NCBI RefSeq assembly: GCF_018687815.1
Contig: NZ_CP061306.1
Coordinates: forward strand, 1,488,001-1,552,000
Source of the DNA: Polynucleobacter sp. JS-JIR-II-b4
Lineage (GTDB): Bacteria; Pseudomonadota; Gammaproteobacteria; Burkholderiales; Burkholderiaceae
Direction of reading: 5' to 3'
Length of the DNA stretch: 64,000 nt
Made by a program: the position numbers and the translations under genes. Shown piece after piece: positions 38,611-46,152 of this stretch. The notes below the pieces were generated by a model that ran no database searches, was not told the DNA's origin, and was given only the letters and a program-made list of their open reading frames with translations. The number at the start of each line of letters is the position of its first letter. The stretch's first letter is position 1.

Positions 38611-38634
38611 TAGTTCCAATGTTATTAACTATAC
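38611..38634 (-). repeat. 24-bp leader repeat, copy 2
   Basis: Near-identical to 38414-38437 and placed just before the 59-residue gene, immediately downstream of the terminator-like hairpin that ends the hairpin array. It contains TATAGT as a possible -10 box. Confidence 0.55.
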
Positions 38635-38643
38635 TACATTTTA

Positions 38644-39060
38644 AAAAAATGGGCAAATGCCCCTTATTACTCTTTTGGATGGCAACCCATCCAGGACCAC
38701 TTTCAAGCATTTCGTTACATGTAACGAATCATCTATTCGGTACCGTCCCGAATAGCTACTACTTAGTAGTAACTTTACATCTAATACTGTCAGACAGTAC
38801 CTAACAATGTTAGGTTTAAACAATTCCGTATCGGTACGGAATATAAATGGACATAAGCTTTACTAACTATCCACGCTAAACATTACGTGACTCTATTACT
38901 TTTTAACTCTATTAACACCTGTTAATAAATCAAAACCCATTTTCCACTTAAGGGTAGAAAGCTTTTTAAAAGTTTTGACTACTTTTTTATGTTGGTAAGT
39001 TAAATTTTAAAGAGCTGTTGGTAGCTTCTGAAATAATGATGAGTAGTTTTCCAACGATTA
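38644..39060 (-). ncRNA. Hairpin-array RNA (proposed) ahead of the defence operon
   Basis: On the minus strand, a transcript from the promoter at 39067-39096 would run about 415 nt through a chain of perfect stem-loops of unrelated sequence. Arms lie at 38910-38917/38920-38927, 38823-38830/38835-38842, 38799-38806/38808-38815, 38785-38791/38793-38799, 38757-38763/38765-38771, 38733-38740/38748-38755, 38711-38719/38720-38728, 38676-38682/38687-38693 and 38651-38655/38658-38662. The last is followed by seven T residues and looks like a terminator. There is no good protein gene in it. It may be a free RNA or a leader with conditional read-through into the operon. Confidence 0.5.
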
Positions 39061-39066
39061 AATATA

Positions 39067-39096
39067 TATTACTCCAAATAAATTTGTTTTGTCAAG
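39067..39096 (-). promoter_or_regulatory. Near-consensus promoter for the hairpin array
   Basis: On the minus strand TTGACA (39096-39091) is followed after 18 bp by TAATAT (39072-39067). It lies downstream of the SprT-like gene and points into the hairpin array. It is the best sigma-70-like match in this gap. Confidence 0.6.
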
Positions 39097-39122
39097 TTCA
39101 CTAAAAATATTTTTTATAACAA

Positions 39123-39704
39123 TCATTCATTCCAGTCTCCAGTTGCTTCCATGCCCTCTATATCTTTTGGACATATTGGCGGACCTAGATGAAGATGTTT
39201 TTTTAGCATCACCACTTCATATCCGCACTTAGTACATTTAGCGCCAGGACGTTTCGGTGCTTTCTGCATACTTCGTACGGGTAATCTCAATCTACCATGA
39301 GGGAAGCTTCCTAACTTTTCGGCGATACGTATTAAATCTTCTCTTAAAGAATCCCCAGCTCCAGCGCTTCTCATCGGGCCTTTGAGGCCTACATCCAAAG
39401 CAATCTTTTTAAAGCTATCTCCGTGACCGCTCTCACAATCATCTACAGCATGTACGAGCTCATGAACTAGTGTGTCTAAAAAATCTATTGGTGTTTCTAA
39501 ATGCGGGGCAATAAATATTTGGTTCATTCCGTCCTCTGAAGATTTGCTAGACCAGCATTGACCCAAGTGCCGCCCCTTGCCACCTGTACTAGGAAATCCA
39601 ACGGAAACCTTAACAGGAGGAATGGAATATCCCATTCTTTCGAAGATCGGCGTCAAATGATCGACAGCCGCTATTAACCATTGCTCTCTATTTGCTTGGT
39701 TCAT
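39123..39704 (-). CDS. SprT-like zinc metalloprotease
   Basis: 193 residues. The zinc-protease motif HELVHA lies in TLVHELVHAVDD near residue 89, and a C-terminal zinc ribbon has CTKCGYEV and a later PPIC. SprT-like proteins act on DNA-bound proteins in eukaryotes (Spartan); bacterial versions on mobile elements have no defined role. It is 21 bp downstream of an uncharacterised gene. Confidence 0.75.
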   Translation of the reverse strand: MNQANREQWLIAAVDHLTPIFERMGYSIPPVKVSVGFPSTGGKGRHLGQCWSSKSSEDGMNQIFIAPHLETPIDFLDTLVHELVHAVDDCESGHGDSFKKIALDVGLKGPMRSAGAGDSLREDLIRIAEKLGSFPHGRLRLPVRSMQKAPKRPGAKCTKCGYEVVMLKKHLHLGPPICPKDIEGMEATGDWNE

Positions 39705-39725
39705 TTTGATTTACACATGCCCTTC

Positions 39726-40277
39726 CTAGTGTGTTAGCTTGCTGCGGTTCTCAGCCATTCTCATGAACTCGAGATCCATGGATTTAGACCTCTTAAATTC
39801 CCAATCCATAGGAAATGAAATATCACTCTTATCCCACCCACTAATTCTTGCCTCATCATTACTGTCCACCTCATCAAAAGTAGCTGCAATCACTATGTTT
39901 TCTTGGTTCCGCAACTGAGGCCTCTTAGACTTCGACCTTGAATTTTGTTTTGAGTTTGAATTCGGGCTTAAGTGAATAAAGTCCAGCCAATAGACTCTAA
40001 AACTTGGCCCAAAGACTTGATCTACCAACATTGCATCTGTGTTGTTGGGATTTTCTTCATTAATAAGCATGATCTTGAGACCTCTCTGCACCAAGAATTC
40101 AAGATACTTACGGGCGCTTGCATGATTTTCAAAACCAACGCTAAGCAGAACCTCGCTCTCCCAAAGTCTCGATCGATCCTGAAGATCAAAAATAAATTGA
40201 CCATATCCCCCTTGATAGCGCTCTATAACAGACCCTCTTTTTAATAAAACACAGACGCCCTCTATGAGAACAGGCAT
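39726..40277 (-). CDS. Hypothetical protein
   Basis: 183 residues. The N-terminal part (about 1-105) looks globular with beta strands; a Ser/Asn/Lys-rich linker (SKQNSRSKSKRP) and a charged C-terminus follow. No domain recognised. It is divergent from 40461; the 183-bp gap between them holds two copies of the 17-bp inverted repeat. Confidence 0.5.
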   Translation of the reverse strand: MPVLIEGVCVLLKRGSVIERYQGGYGQFIFDLQDRSRLWESEVLLSVGFENHASARKYLEFLVQRGLKIMLINEENPNNTDAMLVDQVFGPSFRVYWLDFIHLSPNSNSKQNSRSKSKRPQLRNQENIVIAATFDEVDSNDEARISGWDKSDISFPMDWEFKRSKSMDLEFMRMAENRSKLTH

Positions 40278-40354
40278 GCAATCTCCAAATTTTTTATGTA
40301 GATGTTGGTGGGTTTGGTATTACTAAAGTTATGAGATGAGCTTATGCATTCCTA

Positions 40355-40371
40355 AGCTCATATATCGAGCT
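40355..40371. promoter_or_regulatory. Candidate WYL-regulator site 2
   Basis: AGCTCATATATCGAGCT, 17-bp inverted repeat. It overlaps a second inverted repeat (ATGAGCTTA 40336-40344 with TAAGCTCAT 40353-40361). It lies between divergent genes. Confidence 0.55.
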
Positions 40372-40403
40372 AGTCTATTTTTATTTTTTGAATATTTTTA
40401 AAT

Positions 40404-40420
40404 AGCTCGTTATTTGAGCT
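40404..40420. promoter_or_regulatory. Candidate WYL-regulator site 3
   Basis: AGCTCGTTATTTGAGCT, 40 bp before the start of the gene at 40461 and 49 bp from site 2. The pair suggests cooperative binding. Confidence 0.5.
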
Positions 40421-40460
40421 TTAGATTATTTATAACTGTCCCACTCACTAGGAGAAATAA

Positions 40461-40928
40461 ATGACAGCTCAAGTTTCAGAAAGACTGATGTATGGAGGCA
40501 AAGAGATCCCCTTGTTTACCAACCCTTTATCGCTCTATTTAAAAAATGCTGAGATCTCATTTAAGTCTCCGCATACAGCTAATTGGCGCGGTTATGTTGG
40601 TACCTGGGAAATCTTAGAACACGAGGGTGTTGAACGTCTGTATTTGATAGCCTTATCGGCGCATAAATCCTATGAGGAGATTCTGAGCTTATCCGATGTA
40701 TTTCCGGGGTATGACAAAGTATTTGCGCATTGGTTTACAGGTGAACTTCGTTGCCCTCAGGGCGCTCAACTGGACTATCGGCATATGGGCTATGGCAGTG
40801 TTTATGAATACGATCTTTTAATGGAATTTAAGCAGGGAATATTAATTAATAAACATGCTCGCCATAACGAACTCCCCAAGAAAAAAAATGAGGAAGACTA
40901 CCCGCTTTTTCTAAGAAGGGGTAAATAA
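40461..40928 (+). CDS. Hypothetical protein
   Basis: 155 residues, no known motif. It has two Trp-rich stretches (TANWRGYVGTWEILEHEG; FAHWFTGELRCPQGAQLDYRH), suggesting a soluble beta-rich fold. AGGAG lies before the ATG. It ends where the membrane protein gene starts (overlap of one base), so they form a pair controlled by the doubled inverted repeat upstream. Confidence 0.55.
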   Translation: MTAQVSERLMYGGKEIPLFTNPLSLYLKNAEISFKSPHTANWRGYVGTWEILEHEGVERLYLIALSAHKSYEEILSLSDVFPGYDKVFAHWFTGELRCPQGAQLDYRHMGYGSVYEYDLLMEFKQGILINKHARHNELPKKKNEEDYPLFLRRGK

Positions 40929-41530
40929 TGGGCTCAATTTTGTTGTGGAGACCAGAATCTTGGTCTCATTACCTTCTTATATACATCGTGCCAGGCGTAT
41001 TAATGGCTGCTTACTTCTTAATAAATGCCTGGAAAGAAAGACCCGGCGAGTTTGCTAAGGGACTCATGAAGGCGGTGGGTAAAGAGGTAAGCTTTGTAGA
41101 TCAACTTAAAGAGTTTTTAGTCTATTGTTTTGCTACAGCTTGCGTATTACTGGGTTGGCCTGGATTTGTAATTTATTATTTAATACACAAAAAAGATGAG
41201 GCGGCTAATCAGGCATGGCAAAAATTACCTGATTTTTATTGCTCTCCAAAGTATTTAATTTCCCAAGTGAATCCAATTGATGTAGAGATTGCTAGCTACG
41301 TCATCGACCCACTTAGTGCCGTCCCTGCTTTACCATTTGGCCACCTCAATCATGGTTGGTTAAGATTCCTAGCCGATGCGACTGATGGGGACGACGAGGT
41401 TTGGTCTTTTTATATTCCCAAGGGAAGCAGAACTGGCAAATACCAGTCTCAATGCTCCTCAGATATTCGAGGTTACGCCAAAGTGCGCAATAAAAAGATC
41501 TTGTCGGAATTTATCATCGAACGTGATTAG
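40928..41530 (+). CDS. Membrane protein of unknown function
   Basis: 200 residues. Two transmembrane segments are visible: LLIYIVPGVLMAAYFLINAW (about 15-34) and CFATACVLLGWPGFVIYYLI (about 68-87). A soluble C-terminal domain follows. It is coupled to the previous gene. A 17-bp inverted-repeat-like sequence overlaps its stop codon, and a terminator lies 190 bp downstream. Confidence 0.55.
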   Translation: MGSILLWRPESWSHYLLIYIVPGVLMAAYFLINAWKERPGEFAKGLMKAVGKEVSFVDQLKEFLVYCFATACVLLGWPGFVIYYLIHKKDEAANQAWQKLPDFYCSPKYLISQVNPIDVEIASYVIDPLSAVPALPFGHLNHGWLRFLADATDGDDEVWSFYIPKGSRTGKYQSQCSSDIRGYAKVRNKKILSEFIIERD

Positions 41531-41545
41531 CTCATTATTTGGGCT
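41529..41545. promoter_or_regulatory. Weak copy of the 17-bp inverted repeat
   Basis: AGCTCATTATTTGGGCT has one mismatch in the right arm. It overlaps the stop codon of the preceding gene and lies ahead of no obvious start, so it may be a chance match or a relic. Confidence 0.3.
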
Positions 41546-41716
41546 TTTAGTCGGCTCTAATAACAATATTGAACTTTATTTGTTGTGGTCGCAGGGATAA
41601 GGTATGAGTGCCCCAAGACCAGAAGAGACAGTCTTTTCATGAAAAAACCATACCAGTTTGTGCGCTCTTTTTATAACCACATCCATGGGGACTCCTTTCA
41701 GGGTGCGAGCCAGCGG

Positions 41717-41742
41717 ACAGCCGGGATAGACCGGCTGTTTTA
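41717..41742 (+). terminator. Rho-independent terminator
   Basis: ACAGCCGG / CCGGCTGT stem with a 6-nt loop, followed by TTTTA. It ends the 40461-41530 transcript. The 41546-41716 stretch before it has no supported gene. Confidence 0.7.
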
Positions 41743-41748
41743 CCTTTA

Positions 41749-41994
41749 TTAGTCTTGAATCAAAACCTTGCCTACCAAATCCTCCATAACCATTCCACCC
41801 TCTCGGTAGATCGCTATACAACGATTCAGGCGGACGGACTTAGCCAACTCCTCATCATCCTCACATAGGTGAACTTCTTTTTGACAGTCATCACAGAAAC
41901 TTATCTTTTCATCATCTGTAGCAGTTAACTCACTCCACTGTGCCGTACATTTAAATGCAAATACACAATTGCGTATTGTTAATCCATCATTCAT
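41749..41994 (-). CDS. Small zinc-ribbon-like protein
   Basis: 81 residues with paired cysteines: CVFAFKCTAQW and FCDDCQKEVHLCED. This CxFKC...FCxxCxKxVxxC arrangement occurs in many small uncharacterised proteobacterial proteins and probably binds zinc. It is the last gene of the leftward group 44227-41749. Confidence 0.65.
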   Translation of the reverse strand: MNDGLTIRNCVFAFKCTAQWSELTATDDEKISFCDDCQKEVHLCEDDEELAKSVRLNRCIAIYREGGMVMEDLVGKVLIQD

Positions 41995-42024
41995 TTTTTA
42001 CTCCCTTTTTAATATCAATGGTGT

Positions 42025-43932
42025 CTACTCATAGAAAATTTGGCTACGCATATCTTTTATAAATACCTGATAAAAGTCTTTCCACTTCTGTAGCTCTGCC
42101 GGGTGACATACGGCACCAGGTCTTTGCACCTTCAAAATTCTTGTTACTGAGACAACGTTTTTGGATTCTTCATAGGTTGATTCATACTCTATGCCGCCTT
42201 TCTTATAACTCGTATTTGGCGGGATTCGCGTTACCTTGGCATTGCTTGGGAAGCCAATCTTGTAGCTTTCCCCTATCCACTTAGTGGCACATGTATATGG
42301 CACAGTGAATTTCTCTGGAGGCCTATCATTTGCAATGAGCGCTAGCTCACCGGGCGCGAGGCCTACAGGTATGGCTATAGCTCCTGGGCCAGGCACATTG
42401 GCAATAGCATCTAATGTGAACTCAGTATTTGTCGTAAACGGCTCATTTAAGTCATATACGTAACTGGTCGTGATCTTTCCTTCACCAGTCTGCCTAAATT
42501 TAGCCAGATCACTTCTGACGAGCTTTTCAGAAAGCGTAGTTTCCGCGCCCTCATATCTATAACGTGCATTTATTTCAGCACTGCCAAAGTACATGGTGTG
42601 CGTTTTTCCTTTAATCCGGCCATCCTTCTCTATTTGCATAGTGATACCGGTAAGGATTTTGCTATCTTCCTTTTTTGGCTTCGGCGTATGCCCCACCTTA
42701 GCTAACTTAGTTAATAAGGTCGGCTTATCTATCTCGCTTGATGGCAAGGTACCAAATGGCGCCATCTCTGCCGTAGAGTCCAAATAGAGGTCCCAAGCTG
42801 GAATATAGGTAATGACATGGTTAAAGGGCCCAATTACTGGATATTTAGGAAGCGTATAGGCAACGCCTGAGTTAATTAAGGCGCTACTTGCATTAATACC
42901 TTTTGCTGCCAGTAAGGCTATTAGCAACGCGTTGTGATCCTTGCAGTCGCCATAACGGTTCTTTAGAATACTTGTGGCGTCATGGGGCACGATACCTCCA
43001 TCCCCAAGGTAAATAGCTACGTAACGGATGTTTCGAGATACCCAGTTATAAAGAGCTCGAGCCTGCTCCTTCTTTAGGTTCAGCATCTTATCTGCAGCCA
43101 CTTTCTTATCCACGTCTTTAGTAATTTCATCAGCCATCTTCTGGATATCAGGGGTTACTAATGACTTATCTGCAATACGAGCCTCATAGGCTTTAGCAAA
43201 GTCTTCTTGGCTAGCAAAGGTTGAGATATAGATGTGAGGGGAGAAATCACTGCTAGCAACCTGAAGCTGCTCTTTCTTTTTCATCTTCAGGTTTTGATAG
43301 TTATAGCTCACATGACGCACGCCATCTATTACCTCATCCCTGGCTTGCTTAACGTCTTTGATATCGCTATAGAGCTTTAGATCTTCGGGATAATTTAAGC
43401 TGTACTCATAAGACAATACCTCTGCATTCGGAGAAAACGTCAGGCGCGTAAAAAAGTATCCTGGCAATAGAGGCTTAAAGGTTGTGAGCTTGGTTTTGTA
43501 ATAAGTCTTTGAACCAGGGGTTACCTTTGGAAAGATGATGATCTTGTGCTTCTGGTCTGAGAACATTGCCGCCCCAGCGCTGTTGTCATCCTCCACAGTT
43601 CTAATAGCATTGGGTGCTACAGATATCTTCTCGCCCTTAGGGGTAATGGTGTAAGCCTCTAAGACCTCTAGCTTAGATAGCGTTGAGTTGTATGGCAGAT
43701 CCGCCTGGGACTCTGCATCAACCACCAATTGGGATTTAACTAGCGTAGTTAGTTCGTCAATTTCAACTACAGTGCCATCAGCTTGAATAGTTTCAGTGAT
43801 TACTGCTCGCTCTACTGCTGAGAGAGATTCCAACTCTCCTCTACCTGCACTAGTGATACCAACATTGGCTAGCAATAAAAATCCTAGAAGAACTGCTCCA
43901 AGACTACTGATGGATTGAAGTGCAAATTTCAT
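42025..43932 (-). CDS. DUF3857/transglutaminase-like secreted protein
   Basis: 635 residues. An N-terminal signal or anchor segment (LGAVLLGFLLLANVGITSAG) is followed by a DUF3857 beta domain (about 50-250) and a transglutaminase-like domain. The catalytic triad is Cys in NRYGDCKDHNALL, His in FNHVITY and Asp in LYLDSTAEMAPFG. Such proteins are periplasmic and their substrates are unknown. It lies 7 bp downstream of a small exported protein. Confidence 0.82.
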   Translation of the reverse strand: MKFALQSISSLGAVLLGFLLLANVGITSAGRGELESLSAVERAVITETIQADGTVVEIDELTTLVKSQLVVDAESQADLPYNSTLSKLEVLEAYTITPKGEKISVAPNAIRTVEDDNSAGAAMFSDQKHKIIIFPKVTPGSKTYYKTKLTTFKPLLPGYFFTRLTFSPNAEVLSYEYSLNYPEDLKLYSDIKDVKQARDEVIDGVRHVSYNYQNLKMKKKEQLQVASSDFSPHIYISTFASQEDFAKAYEARIADKSLVTPDIQKMADEITKDVDKKVAADKMLNLKKEQARALYNWVSRNIRYVAIYLGDGGIVPHDATSILKNRYGDCKDHNALLIALLAAKGINASSALINSGVAYTLPKYPVIGPFNHVITYIPAWDLYLDSTAEMAPFGTLPSSEIDKPTLLTKLAKVGHTPKPKKEDSKILTGITMQIEKDGRIKGKTHTMYFGSAEINARYRYEGAETTLSEKLVRSDLAKFRQTGEGKITTSYVYDLNEPFTTNTEFTLDAIANVPGPGAIAIPVGLAPGELALIANDRPPEKFTVPYTCATKWIGESYKIGFPSNAKVTRIPPNTSYKKGGIEYESTYEESKNVVSVTRILKVQRPGAVCHPAELQKWKDFYQVFIKDMRSQIFYE

Positions 43933-43939
43933 AGGATCT

Positions 43940-44227
43940 TTAACGTCTCACATACGACTGTATGTAAGCCTTTCGTTTGTTTACTTCGCCTGTAAAAATA
44001 ATTCCTGCGCTGTCGTGAACCATGGCTAACGGCTCTTGTAATAGAGTCTTATCTGGAAGATAAGGATTACCCTTTCGATCCCTGAGCCTAAATTTAGGTA
44101 ATCCTAGGATCCTAGAGGTATCCACATAGACAGCAACCGCTAATGGGGTTGAGAGGGGTACACCTGATTTTCCAGCTGGTGATACCTGGAGCGGCATGAG
44201 GGCAATGAATACAAGGGAGCTAATCAA
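43940..44227 (-). CDS. Small exported hypothetical protein
   Basis: 95 residues from TTG 44227 with a weak ribosome site. A short hydrophobic N-terminus (LVFIALMPLQVSPAG) looks like a signal peptide. VDTSRILGLPKFRLRDRKGNPYLPDKT follows in part. No domain recognised. It precedes the transglutaminase-like gene by 7 bp and probably shares its transcript. Confidence 0.5.
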   Translation of the reverse strand: MISSLVFIALMPLQVSPAGKSGVPLSTPLAVAVYVDTSRILGLPKFRLRDRKGNPYLPDKTLLQEPLAMVHDSAGIIFTGEVNKRKAYIQSYVRR

Positions 44228-44273
44228 GGGGATCTTTTTTAGTTATTTAGTTTTTTTATTGTGTTGATCCACT

Positions 44274-44290
44274 AGCTCATTAGGTGAGCT
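44274..44290. promoter_or_regulatory. Candidate WYL-regulator site 4
   Basis: AGCTCATTAGGTGAGCT, preceded by GATCCACT, almost as at the WYL gene itself (GACCCACT). It is 57 bp upstream of the secreted-protein operon starting at 44347 and close to the divergent gene 44227. Confidence 0.6.
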
Positions 44291-44346
44291 CCATGGTTTT
44301 TATTCTGAAATTGTTGTGTTTTCAGATAACTTTTTGGGAGTCACCC

Positions 44347-44661
44347 ATGAAATACCTCATCACCCTATTTTTGATTGCTCAAGTAGTTCTATTGGTGCGG
44401 GGCGTATCTGCCCAAGCCATTTATGGCCCAACCGGTAACTATGTTGGATATAGCCAAACATCCCCCAGTGGCGTGACTAATGTCTATAACGCTACCGGCC
44501 AAAATGTTCAGTCATTTCAGACTGATAACGGGCAGACTAATTTTTATAACTCTCAAGGCGCGTATCAAGGAACTTCTACAACTCCTGTATATGCAAGTCC
44601 TAATACAACGATCAATACTCCACGCCAAGCACCTCAGGCGCCTTCAGTGAAAGGTTGGTAA
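44347..44661 (+). CDS. Small secreted repeat protein
   Basis: 104 residues from ATG 44347 (GGGAG upstream); a GTG at 44284 would start inside the operator. A signal peptide ends at GVSAQA. The mature part repeats Gly/Asn/Tyr units (GPTGNYVGYSQ, SPSGVTNVYNATGQ, TNFYNSQGAYQG). SPSGVTNV recurs in the protein at 44867, so the two are related. First gene of a five-gene operon. Function unknown. Confidence 0.6.
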   Translation: MKYLITLFLIAQVVLLVRGVSAQAIYGPTGNYVGYSQTSPSGVTNVYNATGQNVQSFQTDNGQTNFYNSQGAYQGTSTTPVYASPNTTINTPRQAPQAPSVKGW

Positions 44662-44664
44662 GAA

Positions 44665-44856
44665 ATGAAACGATTACTTATTGCCGCCTTGTTGGCGAGT
44701 TTCATGATCCCTAGTTTTGCAAGGACTGATGGTGGAGGCAAAAAGAGTTATCAAAAATATAACAACCCAAGTGGTCATGAAAATTGCTACTACTGCTGGA
44801 AGGACTTAAGTACGACCTATACGCCCTCCCGTCATAAATACGCTAAAAAATCTTAA
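44665..44856 (+). CDS. Small secreted protein with CxxC
   Basis: 63 residues with a signal peptide (LLIAALLASFMIPSFA) and a mature part containing HENCYYCWKDL, a single CxxC that could bind metal or form a disulfide. It lies 3 bp after the previous gene. It is followed by another gene whose signal peptide begins with the same MKRLL. Function unknown. Confidence 0.55.
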   Translation: MKRLLIAALLASFMIPSFARTDGGGKKSYQKYNNPSGHENCYYCWKDLSTTYTPSRHKYAKKS

Positions 44857-44866
44857 GGAGACCCAA

Positions 44867-45172
44867 ATGAAACGATTACTTTTTATTGGCACCCTTCTTA
44901 TCTCTAGCCTCAGCTATGCCCAAGTGACTAGTTGGGAAAACTCGCCCTTTAATTACAACAATAGTCAGTACAACTACAACAACAGTTCGTATAACTACAA
45001 TAACTCCCCATATAACTACAACAACAGTCAGTACAACTACAACGCCAATAATGGGGTGTATGACAACAGCGGCAATCGTATTGGCTATGAGACCCAATCA
45101 CCAACTGGCGTGACTAATGTCTTTGATAACAACGGAAATCGGATTGGGTACTCCCCTAGCAAAAGACAATGA
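44867..45172 (+). CDS. Secreted Asn/Tyr-rich repeat protein
   Basis: 101 residues. After a signal peptide (ending SYA) come five tandem units close to SQYNYNN, almost only Asn, Tyr and Ser. The tail DNSGNRIGYETQSPTGVTNV is related to the protein at 44347. The composition is prion- or amyloid-like. It ends overlapping the next gene (ATGA), so the operon continues. Confidence 0.6.
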   Translation: MKRLLFIGTLLISSLSYAQVTSWENSPFNYNNSQYNYNNSSYNYNNSPYNYNNSQYNYNANNGVYDNSGNRIGYETQSPTGVTNVFDNNGNRIGYSPSKRQ

Positions 45173-45726
45173 TCGCCGAAATGATCATCGATACCGAGGA
45201 GTTTCTGGCGGTATTGAAAAGATTAAAGCCAAGAAAAACGACGAAGGCCTCTTTAGCTGAAGAGCTTTATATTGCGTTCTTTAATGGTGAGGCCATCTAC
45301 TGCGTCAGAGGAGTCCAAACTAGATGTTTGGTTGAAAAGGCAATCAATTGGAGAGGCTATATTGAAGTCAATTCCGGGGTAGTACTGTCATTCTTGGCTG
45401 CACGTCCTGCGGGACCAACTATAAAGCTTAGCGTTCGAGGTGATGTATTTCAGATAGAGAACATTAAGGTGCCCTGTAAGACCATGCAATCCCCAGAGTG
45501 GATTACTGCAATGAGCTTTGAAGCTCACCTACATGATGATCCAAAAGCTAAACCTCACACCATCAATTTGTATTGCCCAAAATGCGGCAAGAAGCGCGGG
45601 GAATTCTTTAAACAAAAGATTGTGAAGCAAAGGGAACTGGGTGATCCACCACCCCCAAAATATCCAAGCTCTAGAAGATGTACGGCTTGTAGGCACGAAT
45701 GGCTAGAATTTGCTGACGTATTATGA
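45169..45726 (+). CDS. Hypothetical protein with C-terminal zinc ribbon
   Basis: 185 residues. The N-terminal part (DTEEFLAVLKRLKPRK ... GVVLSFLAARPAGPTIKLSVRG) is weakly reminiscent of a sliding-clamp-like fold, but I cannot support that. The C-terminus has CPKCGKKRG and CTACRHEW, a clear four-Cys zinc ribbon. It is coupled by 4-bp overlaps to both neighbours. Confidence 0.55.
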   Translation: MIAEMIIDTEEFLAVLKRLKPRKTTKASLAEELYIAFFNGEAIYCVRGVQTRCLVEKAINWRGYIEVNSGVVLSFLAARPAGPTIKLSVRGDVFQIENIKVPCKTMQSPEWITAMSFEAHLHDDPKAKPHTINLYCPKCGKKRGEFFKQKIVKQRELGDPPPPKYPSSRRCTACRHEWLEFADVL

Positions 45727-46142
45727 ATAAATTACTCTTCTTGGATTTTGATGGAGTACTTCACCCAACCCACTTCGCTGGTGAAGATCCCTTCAATAGA
45801 GTTCATCTGCTTGAGGAAACTCTTGCAGGATCAAATATTAGAATTGTCATTTCTTCGAGTTGGCGCTTCACACATAGCCTTAAAAAACTTCAGAAGCTAT
45901 TGCCGGACTCAATCTCCAGTCTGGTTATTGGCGTTACTGGATCACCAGTAATTGGCAAACATCCGCGCTATCAGGAGATTGTGAATTTTTTACAGTCACA
46001 TGGAGCAAGCAACTGGAAAGCCTTGGATGACTCCTATTGGGAATTCCCAAGCCCTTGCCCAGAACTCATTCGCTGCAACCCAAATACCGGAATCTCAGAT
46101 AAGCAGATGAAGGAGTTGAGTCAATGGATGATTACGCAATAA
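45723..46142 (+). CDS. HAD-like hydrolase domain protein
   Basis: 139 residues. The nucleophile motif FLDFDGVLHP is at residues 6-15; ISSSWR (motif II) and ALDDSYWEF follow. This is the compact HAD type often seen in accessory regions. Substrate unknown. Last gene of the rightward operon 44347-46142; its end faces the repeat protein gene 10 bp away. Confidence 0.75.
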   Translation: MNKLLFLDFDGVLHPTHFAGEDPFNRVHLLEETLAGSNIRIVISSSWRFTHSLKKLQKLLPDSISSLVIGVTGSPVIGKHPRYQEIVNFLQSHGASNWKALDDSYWEFPSPCPELIRCNPNTGISDKQMKELSQWMITQ

Positions 46143-46152
46143 TTACTTATTC

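Noticed and set aside
38641..38823. A 60-codon open frame on the minus strand through the hairpin array
   Set aside because: It has no ribosome site, its sequence is dictated by the inverted repeats, and it ends in the terminator-like stem.
38644..39060. Type III toxin-antitoxin RNA (ToxI-like tandem repeats)
   Set aside because: The hairpins differ in sequence rather than repeating one unit, and no ToxN-like endoribonuclease is encoded next to them.
41639..41752. Possible 37-codon gene (starting MKKPYQFVRSF) on the + strand
   Set aside because: Weak ribosome site, and its end lies in the terminator hairpin; it could be a decayed fragment but I cannot support it.
45169..45726. Sliding-clamp (DnaN-like) identity for the zinc-ribbon protein
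   Set aside because: Only a vague resemblance in the N-terminal part; no clamp motifs and too short.
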